Source of the DNA: Candidatus Hydrogenedentota bacterium
GTDB taxonomy: Bacteria > UBA8481 > J006
Reading direction: 5' to 3'
Length of the DNA: 18,954 bases
Assembly (NCBI GenBank): GCA_003697085.1
Contig: RFFU01000054.1
Location: 1-18,954 of the forward strand
Notes under the pieces: model-generated
What the model was told of the DNA's origin: nothing
Databases searched by the model: none
What the model saw: the letters and a program-made list of their open reading frames with translations, nothing else
Position numbers and translations under genes: made by a program
Part shown: positions 1 through 7,548 of the stretch, piece by piece
Layout: each line of letters opens with the position of its first letter
Position numbering within the stretch: the first letter of the stretch is position 1

Positions 1-300
1 GAGGGTCTTTTCCGCATAGGTTCCGGTGAGCGAACCAAGGAGATAGACGCGGTCTCCCGGTGCAAGGTCCGAGACGTCCGGCCCGACCGCCTCAATGACA
101 CCCGCTCCATCGGTTCCAGGAACGTACGGGAGTTTCGGGAGGAGGGGGTAGGTGCCGGAGCGGATATAGGTTTCGACGGGATTAACGCCGGCGGCGCGGA
201 GTGCGACGAGAACTTCTCCCGGTCCCGGCGCACGAATAGGAAATTCACGAAGAGCGAGAACCTCCGCCCCCCCGAACTCTTTCACGACGATTGCTTTCAT
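1..300 (-). CDS. NADPH:quinone oxidoreductase (zeta-crystallin type), N-terminal part
   Basis: The first 100 codons of a gene that continues past the left edge. The protein begins MKAIVVKEFGGAEVL and contains GVNPVETYIRSGTYP, LPYVPGTDGAGVIEAVG and GDRVY. These are the usual blocks of the GroES-like N-terminal domain of medium-chain dehydrogenase/reductases. The residues after GVNP lack the Cys/His zinc ligands of true alcohol dehydrogenases, which points to the zinc-independent quinone oxidoreductase branch. That family reduces quinones or other enals with NADPH in the cytoplasm; the actual substrate cannot be told from this fragment. The ATG at 300 has an AAAGGAG ribosome binding site about 11 nt upstream. 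The NADPH-binding Rossmann domain lies outside the window. It is the last minus-strand gene seen at this end and is separated from the next gene by about 170 bp. Confidence 0.85.
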   Translation of the reverse strand, partial: MKAIVVKEFGGAEVLALREFPIRAPGPGEVLVALRAAGVNPVETYIRSGTYPLLPKLPYVPGTDGAGVIEAVGPDVSDLAPGDRVYLLGSLTGTYAEKTL

Positions 301-468
301 CCGTTCACGTTCTCCTTTCAACGAAACGAACAGGGTTTCCTGAGGAACGAGGTCGAAACGGGCGCATCCTATTGGTTCGAGGAGCCAAGGGCAAGCGGTT
401 CCGTGTCGCGACTTTCGCCTCGTCGCTCGAGAGAAGGGGATCTTCCGGTTTCGATCGGAACGAGGCGG

Positions 469-1230
469 TTACGGAACCGGGGCGTCGCGGGTTTCCGCCC
501 GAAGGAAGAGTGCTTCGAGGCGGTCCCAGTCTTCCTCCTCGATCGTGAAACTCGTCATTTCGCCGAAGGTATTGAGAATGACAATGGCGTTGAGTCCAGC
601 GTCGCGGATTCCCACGGAGCGCAGGCGTTTTGCGAAGGCACGATCCACCGTGCTGATCTCCTGAAGGCGCGCCGGAAAATCCTTTAACCTCCAGTCCGTC
701 GGCCATCCCTTTCTCTGGCGGAAATACTGCGTGACGAGATAACTCGAGATCATTCGGTAAATGGTTTCTTCCTGGGACGCGAACGGGAGATGGGTGTCCA
801 ACATCGGCCGGAGTTTGTCCATGACGGGACAACCGCTGGAGACCATAAAGATTCCCAGAAGCGAGCTCAACCCGCGCTGCAGAGAAGTCCGACGCGAGTA
901 GGTTCGTTGCGGTCCCTCAACCGTTACCAAGCATAATTCGTGGGATTCCCGGCCGCCGAAGATTTGAAGAAGTGGCACCACGCGGGCCGCAATCGGGCAG
1001 TGAGGCGCCCTTTTGGGGGAGAGGGGACAATTCGGGCATTGTTCGTTCTCCAAGCGAGTCCACTCCGGGAGCGGATCGGAAATAGGGGCGACAAGAGCAA
1101 GCGTGACGGGATCAAGGTGAACTTCAAAAGTTCGCTCTGTCCCGTCTTCGAACGAAAAGGTATATCGAAAGTATCTCGTTTCCGAAGCGGCTTGTTCCGG
1201 TGAACCGGAAGAACCGGGGGAAAGACTCAA
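469..1230 (-). CDS. Conserved hypothetical protein with a CxxC...C motif
   Basis: A protein of 253 residues with no function I can name. The N-terminal part (about residues 20-60) looks like a small beta domain (RYFRYTFSFEDGTERTF). It is followed by a Cys cluster, CPNC at 65-68 and HCP at 77-79, which could bind a metal or form disulfides. More Cys lie at 100 and 134. The middle (about 115-175) is helical and rich in conserved-looking residues (SSGCPVMDKLRPM, THLPFASQEETIYR, YLVTQYFRQRKG). The pattern resembles an uncharacterised family I associate with deltaproteobacteria, but I cannot name it with certainty. The start is a TTG whose last bases overlap the stop of the upstream gene (TTGA, 4 nt), so the two are probably translationally coupled. 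No signal peptide or membrane segment is seen. Confidence 0.7.
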   Translation of the reverse strand: MSLSPGSSGSPEQAASETRYFRYTFSFEDGTERTFEVHLDPVTLALVAPISDPLPEWTRLENEQCPNCPLSPKRAPHCPIAARVVPLLQIFGGRESHELCLVTVEGPQRTYSRRTSLQRGLSSLLGIFMVSSGCPVMDKLRPMLDTHLPFASQEETIYRMISSYLVTQYFRQRKGWPTDWRLKDFPARLQEISTVDRAFAKRLRSVGIRDAGLNAIVILNTFGEMTSFTIEEEDWDRLEALFLRAETRDAPVP

Positions 1231-2279
1231 TACCGCAGTTCCGGCGGGAGATGGACGAAATCGTGGACGACGGCGACGCGTCGGCCGTGGGTGAAGTCGT
1301 GATAAACGCGTTTCCCGCGTTTCCTAAGAAACTGTTTTTCTTCCGAGAAAGCGGCTGTCGAGGCTTTGTAATGTTTCACAAAGGGCGGTTCGACGGACAC
1401 GGCCTTGGCGAGACGTTTCTTCTCCTTCTTCGTCTTCTCCTTCGCTTCGGTATCCGCGGAGGATTCCGTCGCTGTTCCCTTCGTCGAAGCAACGGTTTCC
1501 GGAGACGTCTCCGCTTCGGGCGCGGTTTCCGGAGCTGCGGGTTCTTCCGTGGTTTCCGCCAGGACCGAAGCCGGTCCGGATTCCGAGGCCGCCGCCGTAT
1601 CGGTGACCTGCGTCTCGGTTACCGTTTCGGATTCTTGTTCCGCGACAATTTCCTCGGTGTCACCGCCGGGAGGCATCGATTCTTCCGCGCCCTTCGCCAT
1701 CATCTGCTCTTCGAGCGCTCGGTCATGTTTCTTCGCAGATCGCGCCGAGAAACTCCTCCAACCGAAGAGACCGATTACCAGAACGCCGGCGATTCCCGCG
1801 GCGATGAGAAGACGCTTCCGCTTCTTTCGCTTCTTTTCGTCCGCGATTTCGGGAGCGGATTCGCCTTCAACATTATCCTCGTCCTCTCCGGAGGTCGGCG
1901 CCTCCTCTTCGGAACCGGAGCGATCGGAAGCGGAAACGGGTTCCGTCTCCGGTACGAAAGGGGGCGGTTGAGAAGAAGTGGGAGGTTCGGGAGGCTCCGC
2001 TTTCTCGGATCGTTCGATTGGCTCGGACGGCTGGGCCGGAGTGGGCGACTCGAATGGAGCAGAAGGCGTGGGAGGGGCGATCGGCTTCGGCGGCTCAGGC
2101 GGAACGGGCGCCTGGAATTCCCGCATTTCCGTTTCAGTGGGAGGCTGCGGTGAAGAGGATGAATCCGGTCCGCGCATTTCCGGTTCGCTGCGAGATTCAG
2201 GCGAAACCGGTGTATCCGGTCCTGCTTGTTCCGCAATCTCCGGCGCGGAACCTTCCGTTTGCAGGCGTTCTTCGTCCAT
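1227..2279 (-). CDS. Pro/Glu-rich single-span membrane protein of unknown function
   Basis: A 350-residue protein of strongly biased composition. Residues 1-150 are rich in Pro, Glu, Ser and Thr (many PEPP/PPEPP-like pieces) and look disordered. A basic patch (KKRKKRKR, about 148-155) precedes one hydrophobic segment (LLIAAGIAGVLVIGLFGW, about 156-173). Then come another acidic Ala/Glu/Thr-rich low-complexity region (to about 285), a Lys-rich stretch and a more ordered basic C-terminus ending HDFVHLPPELRY. The basic patch before the helix suggests a cytoplasmic N-terminus and a periplasmic C-terminus, as in TonB-like or cell-envelope spacer proteins, but there is no TonB signature. The ATG at 2279 is used. 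The stop overlaps the TTG start of the following gene. The composition explains the long Arg-rich reading frames on the opposite strand. Being a real gene is likely; a function is not assigned. Confidence 0.7.
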   Translation of the reverse strand: MDEERLQTEGSAPEIAEQAGPDTPVSPESRSEPEMRGPDSSSSPQPPTETEMREFQAPVPPEPPKPIAPPTPSAPFESPTPAQPSEPIERSEKAEPPEPPTSSQPPPFVPETEPVSASDRSGSEEEAPTSGEDEDNVEGESAPEIADEKKRKKRKRLLIAAGIAGVLVIGLFGWRSFSARSAKKHDRALEEQMMAKGAEESMPPGGDTEEIVAEQESETVTETQVTDTAAASESGPASVLAETTEEPAAPETAPEAETSPETVASTKGTATESSADTEAKEKTKKEKKRLAKAVSVEPPFVKHYKASTAAFSEEKQFLRKRGKRVYHDFTHGRRVAVVHDFVHLPPELRY

Positions 2280-2359
2280 TCTTTGAGCCTCCCCTACGGT
2301 GCCGAACCTTCTCGAGGCCCGCTCATCAATACCGCAAATTTTCGTTCGGTGAAATTATC

Positions 2360-2395
2360 TCTCATTTTGGTTCGAAAAGGAATAGAAAAATGAGA
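2360..2395. repeat. Perfect 9-bp inverted repeat between ffh and the Pro/Glu-rich gene
   Basis: TCTCATTTT at 2360-2368 is the exact reverse complement of AAAATGAGA at 2387-2395, with an 18-nt spacer. The element is A+T-rich in a G+C-rich setting and lies in the only sizeable gap (2280-2472) of this gene block. It could end ffh transcription or act as an operator for the gene downstream on the minus strand. There is no clean U-run, so a classical intrinsic terminator is not well supported. Confidence 0.4.
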
Positions 2396-2472
2396 AACGT
2401 GGCTTCCGCGATTTACCTATCAGGCTTCCCCGTAGCGCATTCCCTTTCGCACAACGAACGAGAAATGTTCGC

Positions 2473-3786
2473 TCAAGAGAAAAATTGCCTGAGAATCCCG
2501 TTTCCCTTCTTGCCGCCGGTGAAGGCCCCCAGCATTCCCCGGACCTTTCGGAATTGCTTGAGCATTCGCGAAACCTCTTCCGTCCGGACCCCGCTTCCCC
2601 GGGCGATGCGCCGCTTGCGTGAGTGATCGATGATATCGGGATGGCGTCGTTCGCGGGGAGTCATCGAGAGGATCATCGACTCAAACCTCTTCAACTCCTC
2701 TTCGGATCCAGCGGCCATCGGAGCCAAATTTCCACCTCCGGGAAGCAGGGAGAGCAACTCCGTCAACGGCCCCATCTTTCGCATTTCGCGCATCTGTTCG
2801 AGAAAGAGTTCGAGGTCGAGGCCGTCCCGAAGCATTCTTTTGGTCAGCGATTCGACCTTCTTCGTGTCCGTCAGCCGTTCGGCGCGTTCGACGAGCGAGA
2901 CGACGTCGCCCATTCCGAGAATACGATCCGCGAATCGCTCGGGATGAAACGATTCGATGGCATCCGGTCGTTCGCCTGTTCCGATCCATTTGATCGGAAT
3001 ACCCGTGACGTGGCGGATGGAGAGCGCCGCCCCTCCGCGCGCATCCCCGTCGGTCTTCGTGAGCATCAGGGCGGTGAGCGGAACCCGTTTGTGGAATGTT
3101 TCTGCGACATTGAGGGCTTCTTGGCCGGTCATCGCATCGAGCACGAGAACGATCTCGTCCGGCTTCACGATTCCGGCGACTTCAACGAGTTCCTCCATCA
3201 ACTCTTCATCGATCTGAAGGCGTCCCGCGGTATCGAAGATGAGATGTTCGAAGGCGCGGCCTTCTTCGAGCGCCTTGCGCGCGGAGAGACGCACATCGGA
3301 GGGATCGGCCGGAGGAAGAAACGTCGCCTGCACCTTTTCCGCCATCACCCTTAGCTGTTCGACAGCCCCGGGACGTTTCAGATCCAGAGCGACGAGAGCG
3401 CTTTTTCCCAGAAGGTGGGCGAGTTTTGCGGCGGCGGTCGTTTTTCCCGCGCCTTGAAGACCACAGAGAAGAATGCGCGTCGGACCGGCCGGATTCTTTC
3501 GTAATTCAGGAGGAGGTTCCTCCGCTCCCAGCGTACGCGCCAATTCATCCCGCACAACCTTGACGAACTGATCCGCGGGCGTGACCGATTCGAGCACCTC
3601 GCTTCCAAGAGCCCGTTTTTTGACGTTTTCGAGAAAACTTTTCACGACGCGGAAATGGACATCCGCTTCCAGTAACGCGACACGAATCTCGCGCAGAGCC
3701 GGCTGAATGTTCTCCTCGTTCAATTTGCCGAAACCGGCAAGATTACGGAAAGTCTTGTTCAGTCGTTCGGTCAGCGTTTCAAACAT
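2473..3786 (-). CDS. ffh: Signal recognition particle protein Ffh (SRP54 GTPase)
   Basis: A 437-residue protein covering the whole Ffh family (usually about 450). The N domain (1-85) contains the expected ALLEADV box. The G domain carries the P-loop GLQGAGKTT (about 109-117), DTAGR, DAMTGQ, the base-specificity motif TKTDGDARGG and GTGE. The methionine-containing M domain has MGPLTELLSLLPGGG, SMTPRERRHPDIID and SRKRRIARGSG, which contact SRP RNA and the signal sequence. The box usually reading D-x-x-RPAA is DLKRPGA here, a mild divergence. Ffh binds signal peptides on ribosomes and delivers them with FtsY to the Sec translocon. The start ATG overlaps the end of rpe by 8 nt, so it is probably translated from the same mRNA. 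No SRP RNA gene is visible in the window. Confidence 0.97.
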   Translation of the reverse strand: MFETLTERLNKTFRNLAGFGKLNEENIQPALREIRVALLEADVHFRVVKSFLENVKKRALGSEVLESVTPADQFVKVVRDELARTLGAEEPPPELRKNPAGPTRILLCGLQGAGKTTAAAKLAHLLGKSALVALDLKRPGAVEQLRVMAEKVQATFLPPADPSDVRLSARKALEEGRAFEHLIFDTAGRLQIDEELMEELVEVAGIVKPDEIVLVLDAMTGQEALNVAETFHKRVPLTALMLTKTDGDARGGAALSIRHVTGIPIKWIGTGERPDAIESFHPERFADRILGMGDVVSLVERAERLTDTKKVESLTKRMLRDGLDLELFLEQMREMRKMGPLTELLSLLPGGGNLAPMAAGSEEELKRFESMILSMTPRERRHPDIIDHSRKRRIARGSGVRTEEVSRMLKQFRKVRGMLGAFTGGKKGNGILRQFFS

Positions 3787-4612
3787 CGGCGGTTCTCCGC
3801 GCTTTCGGTTCCTCGTTCCGCTCCACCCGGTCGCTTTTATGTTTCGAACCGGCCTGCATCCCCGAGGCGTTCGCTACGGGGCGCCGACAGCCTTCGTTCG
3901 CATCGCCGGAAAACCGGGGGGACGAAGGTTCAGCACGAAGGGAACGGATTCCGGCCGCCAAATCGTTCTGGCGAAAGAGGTAACTTCCTGCGACGAGTAT
4001 CTCGATCCCCGCCTCTCGCGCCTCCGCGGCGGTCGTTTGGTCGATGCCGCCGTCGATTTCGAGTCGAAAGTCAAGATTGCGCTCGCGACGAACGCGTGCG
4101 AGAGCACGAACCTTCTGGAGTGTGCGGCGGATGAATTCCTGCCCGCCGAATCCCGGTTCGACCGACATCACGAGAACGAGATCCACGAGCGGAAGGAAGG
4201 GGAAGAGTTTTTCGACGGGAGTGTCAGGTTTGAGGGAAAGGCCGGGGGAGATGCCGGCGCGGCGAATGGACTCGAGCGTGTCGGGGATAGGCGAGTGTGC
4301 CTCGCAGTGGATCGTCAAGAGATCGCTGCCTGCTTCCCGGAAGGGTTCGACATAGCGATGCGGTTCTTCGATCATAAGATGCACATCGAAGAAGAGTCGG
4401 CTCCGCGAGCGGCAACTACGAATCAACGGGGGGCCGAAGGTGATGTTCGGAACGAAGTGGCCGTCCATAACATCGAAATGCAGCAGATCCGCTCCCGCCT
4501 CCTCGCAGCGCCGGATTTCTTCGGAGAGCCGGCTGAAATCGGCTGAGAGGAGAGAGGGGGCGACGAACGGCGCACCCGATGCGGGGAATCTCTCTAGAAA
4601 CGAAGTCGTCAT
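3779..4612 (-). CDS. rpe: Ribulose-phosphate 3-epimerase with an unusual C-terminal tail
   Basis: A TIM-barrel epimerase interconverting D-ribulose 5-phosphate and D-xylulose 5-phosphate in the pentose phosphate pathway. Diagnostic blocks are APSLLSADF, HFDVMDGHFVPN, DVHLM, VMSVEPGFGGQ, EIDGGI and VAGSYLF, which supply the metal ligands (His, Asp, His, Asp) and phosphate loop. The upstream stop and the ATG at 4612 share one base (TGATG), so I prefer this start to the TTG one codon earlier. The family is normally about 220 residues. This protein has 277, and the last 45 or so (from about SSPRFSGDANEG) are hydrophilic, lack family similarity and run into the start of ffh. The tail may come from loss of the original stop codon or insertion of a short palindromic sequence. 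Confidence 0.95.
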   Translation of the reverse strand: MTTSFLERFPASGAPFVAPSLLSADFSRLSEEIRRCEEAGADLLHFDVMDGHFVPNITFGPPLIRSCRSRSRLFFDVHLMIEEPHRYVEPFREAGSDLLTIHCEAHSPIPDTLESIRRAGISPGLSLKPDTPVEKLFPFLPLVDLVLVMSVEPGFGGQEFIRRTLQKVRALARVRRERNLDFRLEIDGGIDQTTAAEAREAGIEILVAGSYLFRQNDLAAGIRSLRAEPSSPRFSGDANEGCRRPVANASGMQAGSKHKSDRVERNEEPKARRTADV

Positions 4613-5484
4613 CAAAAGCCCTCCGGAGAAGGAGATTCCGGGAAGTAGGAGATGGGAGCCGGCGCGGTTCCAAGGCTCGGCCCTCCGTCTGTTTCCGGTT
4701 GCTCCTCCGGGAATTCGAGGAAGGTCCCCGGAGGGACGGCGACGACGAGGTGAACGACTGTGGAATCGTCGATCGGGGAACCGGGAGGAGGGATTTGGGT
4801 GAGCACGGTTCGATCGGGACTCAACTCGGTATAATACGGTTCGGTGGTTAAGTGCGTGATACCTTTTTCGGCGAGGAGAAGGCGGGCGGAGGAGAAATCC
4901 ATCCGAACGAGGTCGGGCATGACGTTGGCGTTCGGAGACGCGGCGACGGTGATATCGACCGGACTTCCTGGCTTGAGGCGTTCGCCCGCCGGAGGGTTTT
5001 GCGCCAGGACGGTTCCGGGGGGGAAATCGCTGGCGACAGAGACCAGGGAGCCGATCCGGAGACCTTGGAGGCCGCTGTCGAGACCGGCGCGCCGGAGTAT
5101 ATTTTCCGCTTCGGCGCTGGGGTGCCCCACGAGATCAGGAACAGAGATGAGACCGCTTCCCTGGACGACGTAGAGCGTTACCTTTCGCCCGGGTTTGACG
5201 TGGGTATTCGCGGCGGGCGTTGTTCCGGAGACGCGCCCGGCCATTGTGTCTTCTCCGTAGATCGGAACGATTTCGGGCAGGAGCCCGCGTTTCTTGAGTT
5301 CGCCGACCGCCTTGTCCCATCGCAGCCCTTCCAGTTGCGGCAGGATGATTTCGGGCGTTTGCGCTCCTTCCAGAAGTCGATAGGCGGTTGCGGCCAGTCC
5401 GAACCAGATTAAAACCGAGAAGAAGACGAGGACACGAAGGAGGAGAAGCCAAGGGGAGGAGCGGGAATGCCGCTTTCGCGCCAT
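4612..5484 (-). CDS. Membrane-anchored protein with three PASTA domains
   Basis: A 290-residue protein. A basic N-terminus (MARKRHSRSS) is followed by one membrane segment (about 12-34, LLLLRVLVFFSVLIWFGLAA). Three consecutive PASTA repeats follow at about 44-110, 112-185 and 187-252. Each has the usual pattern: a P-x-L/V-x-G or MPDLV start, a helix with A..L...G, and a P..G..V closing strand (for example SVPDLVGHPSAEAENILRRAG, NPPAGERLKPGSPV). A Pro-rich tail closes the protein. PASTA domains bind peptidoglycan fragments or beta-lactams in PASTA kinases and penicillin-binding proteins. There is no kinase or transpeptidase domain here, so this is a stand-alone envelope protein with periplasmic PASTA repeats. 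It is 14 nt downstream of the TPR gene and shares one base with rpe. A PASTA gene next to rpe also occurs in other phyla, as I recall. Confidence 0.9.
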   Translation of the reverse strand: MARKRHSRSSPWLLLLRVLVFFSVLIWFGLAATAYRLLEGAQTPEIILPQLEGLRWDKAVGELKKRGLLPEIVPIYGEDTMAGRVSGTTPAANTHVKPGRKVTLYVVQGSGLISVPDLVGHPSAEAENILRRAGLDSGLQGLRIGSLVSVASDFPPGTVLAQNPPAGERLKPGSPVDITVAASPNANVMPDLVRMDFSSARLLLAEKGITHLTTEPYYTELSPDRTVLTQIPPPGSPIDDSTVVHLVVAVPPGTFLEFPEEQPETDGGPSLGTAPAPISYFPESPSPEGF

Positions 5485-5498
5485 GAGAGAGGCCCGGA

Positions 5499-6224
5499 TC
5501 AGGGAAGCGCGGGAGCGGAGGAGGGGACGGCGGAGGGTTCGGAGGAAATCGGACCCGGTGTTTTCCGGTCGTTCCCCTCCGTCTCGGCCTCGACCGCCAC
5601 GAGGCGCAGGTTGCTTCGAGCGATTTCAAACCAGAGGTTGTTCGTGTCGGAAGCGAGGATATCCTTGTAGATATGTGTCGCTGTTTGCGTATTACCCTGA
5701 GTCTCGGAGAGACGGGCCACATTGAGTTTGAGGTAGTGATCGAGGTAGGAGTCGGGATAGGATCGAAGAATTTGCTGATATTCCTCCAGGGCTGCGGCGG
5801 CGTCTCCCAACGCCTCGCGGCAACCCGCCGCATTCGCCAGCGCAAGCGGCGCCAGATCGGAGGAGGGATTTGTGCGCGCGAATTCTCGAAAGAGTTTTTC
5901 CGCTTTTTCATACTGTTCGAGCCCGAAAAGCGCGACTCCGTGGTAGAAGGGGGCGTCCTTGCGAAAGCGCGACAGTGTGTATTCCGTTTCGATCAGGCCG
6001 AAGATCTGTGCGGCTTGAGCGTACCTTCCGCTTTCGAGGGCGCGGAATCCCTGGAGCATGAGAGCGGAGGCCTCGCCGTTCTGCGCGCGGACCTGCCCCC
6101 AGTAGATCAAACCGACGATCGCAAGGATCAGGACTACGGCTGCCGATCCCAGGAATCGCGGTGAAAGGTTCCGGCCCGCCTCGACGGCCTTCTTCAGGAA
6201 ATCGATAAATTCATTCTGTTGCAT
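5499..6224 (-). CDS. Membrane-anchored tetratricopeptide-repeat protein
   Basis: A 241-residue protein. After a short N-terminus (MQQNEFIDFLKKAVEAGRN) there is one hydrophobic segment (about 26-43, GSAAVVLILAIVGLIYWG). Helical repeats of TPR type follow at about 52-200: FRALESGRYAQAAQIF, GVALFGLEQYEKAEKLFREF, ALGDAAAALEEYQQILRSYP and SETQGNTQTATHIYKDIL. The tail is Pro/Ser-rich. This layout is that of YfgM-like or Tol-Pal-linked TPR proteins with periplasmic repeats that act as protein-interaction scaffolds. The open frame extends further upstream, but that part is antisense to hemL. The ATG at 6224 gives a sensible membrane-anchored N-terminus and lies just outside hemL. First gene of the minus-strand run leading to ffh. 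Confidence 0.85.
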   Translation of the reverse strand: MQQNEFIDFLKKAVEAGRNLSPRFLGSAAVVLILAIVGLIYWGQVRAQNGEASALMLQGFRALESGRYAQAAQIFGLIETEYTLSRFRKDAPFYHGVALFGLEQYEKAEKLFREFARTNPSSDLAPLALANAAGCREALGDAAAALEEYQQILRSYPDSYLDHYLKLNVARLSETQGNTQTATHIYKDILASDTNNLWFEIARSNLRLVAVEAETEGNDRKTPGPISSEPSAVPSSAPALP

Positions 6225-6233
6225 AGCCCCGGG

Positions 6234-6262
6234 AGAATAGAATAGAGAAGGGCGAAAGGCAA
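6234..6262 (-). promoter_or_regulatory. Possible sigma-70 promoter for the TPR-PASTA-rpe-ffh run
   Basis: On the minus strand TTGCCT (6262-6257), a 17-nt spacer and TATTCT (6239-6234) fit a sigma-70 promoter in the 64-bp gap between the divergent TPR gene and hemL. The predicted start of transcription would lie almost at the ATG (6224), implying a leaderless or near-leaderless mRNA, which lowers confidence. Confidence 0.3.
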
Positions 6263-6288
6263 AGAGAAAACGAGGGAAGGAGAGGAGA

Positions 6289-7548
6289 ATGAAGAGCAAC
6301 CGAGAAGCCTTTGAGCGAGCCAAGCAAGTGCTGGTCGGAGGAGTGAACAGTCCGGTGCGGGCCTTCCGCGCGGTCGGAAGGGAACCGATCTTCATCGCGG
6401 CGGGACGAGGAAGTCGCGTGTGGGACATCGAGGGGAGGGAATATGTCGACTTTGTCGGTGCATGGGGTCCGATGATCTTGGGACACGCGGACCCGGACGT
6501 GGTCGAGGCGGTACAAAGCGCGGCGGAGAATTCGTTTTCCTTCGGAATGCCGACGGAGGCGGAGACGGAGTTGGCCGAGGAGATTCGAAAGGCTTTTCCG
6601 TCGATCGAGAAGGTTCGTTTCGTCAATTCGGGAACCGAGGCGACGATGGCGGCGTTGCGCTTGGCACGGGGCTTTACAGGCCGAAACAAGATACTCAAGT
6701 TTGCGGGATGTTATCATGGTCATTCCGACGGCCTCTTGGTGCGTGCCGGATCGGGAGCGACGACCCTCGGTGTTCCCGATTCCGCGGGCGTCCCCGGTAC
6801 GTTCGCCTCCGAAACGCTTCTTGCCCGTTACAACGATCTCGAGGATGTCGACCGGATTCTGGAGGAATACGAGCGTGAGTTGGCGGCCGTGATCGTGGAA
6901 CCCGTAGCAGGGAACATGGGAGTGATTCCTCCCGCTGAGGGATTTTTAGAGGGGTTGCGGTCCCGGTGCGACGAGGCGGGAGCCGTTCTGATCTTCGATG
7001 AGGTGATGACGGGTTTCCGCGTGGCGCGTGGCGGCGCGCAGGAACGGTTCGGAGTGCGGCCCGACTTGACCTGCCTGGGAAAGATCATCGGCGGTGGTCT
7101 TCCCGTGGGCGCTTACGGAGGGAAGAAGGAGATCATGGAATTCCTTTCGCCCGAGGGACCGGTTTATCAGGCCGGTACGAACTCCGGAAACCCGATCGCG
7201 ATGGCGGCGGGACTGGCGACGGTACGGAAACTCAGGCCAGGCGTTTACGAAACGCTTGAAAACCTTGGATCCGCGCTCGAATCGCTTTTGGCCTCCCGTT
7301 TTGCCGGCGAAGGTATCGTTCAGCGTGTGGGAAGTATGTTGACGCTTTTCTTTCCAAAAGACGAGGTGCTGTTCGAGCGGGGAGTCCGAAACTACGACGA
7401 TGTGGCCAGGGTCGATGCAGAGCGCTACGGGCGGTTCTTTCACGCAGCGGTGCGGCGCGGCGCCTTGCTGCCTCCGTCCGCGTATGAGGCGTTCTTCCTT
7501 TCGGTTGCGCATTCAAGCGAGGAACTCGAGAGGCTTATCGGAGAGTAG
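6289..7548 (+). CDS. hemL: Glutamate-1-semialdehyde 2,1-aminomutase
   Basis: A 419-residue PLP enzyme of full family length. It converts glutamate-1-semialdehyde to 5-aminolevulinate in the C5 route of tetrapyrrole (heme, siroheme, cobalamin) synthesis. Clear blocks are GGVNSPVRAFRAVG (17-30), WDIEGREYVDFVGAWGPMILGH (45-66), NSGTEATMAALRLAR (113-127), the PLP-binding Asp in LIFDEVMTGFR (237), the Schiff-base Lys in CLGKIIGGGLPVGAYGG (265) and YQAGTNSGNPIAMAAG. The family-typical gatekeeping and cofactor residues seem intact. A strong ribosome binding site (GGAAGGAGAGGAG) directly precedes the ATG at 6289. It is transcribed alone and divergently from the TPR gene. No other heme gene is in the window. 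Confidence 0.98.
   Translation: MKSNREAFERAKQVLVGGVNSPVRAFRAVGREPIFIAAGRGSRVWDIEGREYVDFVGAWGPMILGHADPDVVEAVQSAAENSFSFGMPTEAETELAEEIRKAFPSIEKVRFVNSGTEATMAALRLARGFTGRNKILKFAGCYHGHSDGLLVRAGSGATTLGVPDSAGVPGTFASETLLARYNDLEDVDRILEEYERELAAVIVEPVAGNMGVIPPAEGFLEGLRSRCDEAGAVLIFDEVMTGFRVARGGAQERFGVRPDLTCLGKIIGGGLPVGAYGGKKEIMEFLSPEGPVYQAGTNSGNPIAMAAGLATVRKLRPGVYETLENLGSALESLLASRFAGEGIVQRVGSMLTLFFPKDEVLFERGVRNYDDVARVDAERYGRFFHAAVRRGALLPPSAYEAFFLSVAHSSEELERLIGE

Noticed and set aside
1200-2153. 317-codon Arg/Gly-rich frame on the plus strand
   Set aside because: It is the complement of the Pro/Glu/Ser-rich gene; the bias explains the lack of stops.
5499-6698. Longer 399-codon version of the TPR protein
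   Set aside because: The upstream 158 codons are antisense to hemL. The ATG at 6224 gives the expected N-terminal membrane anchor.
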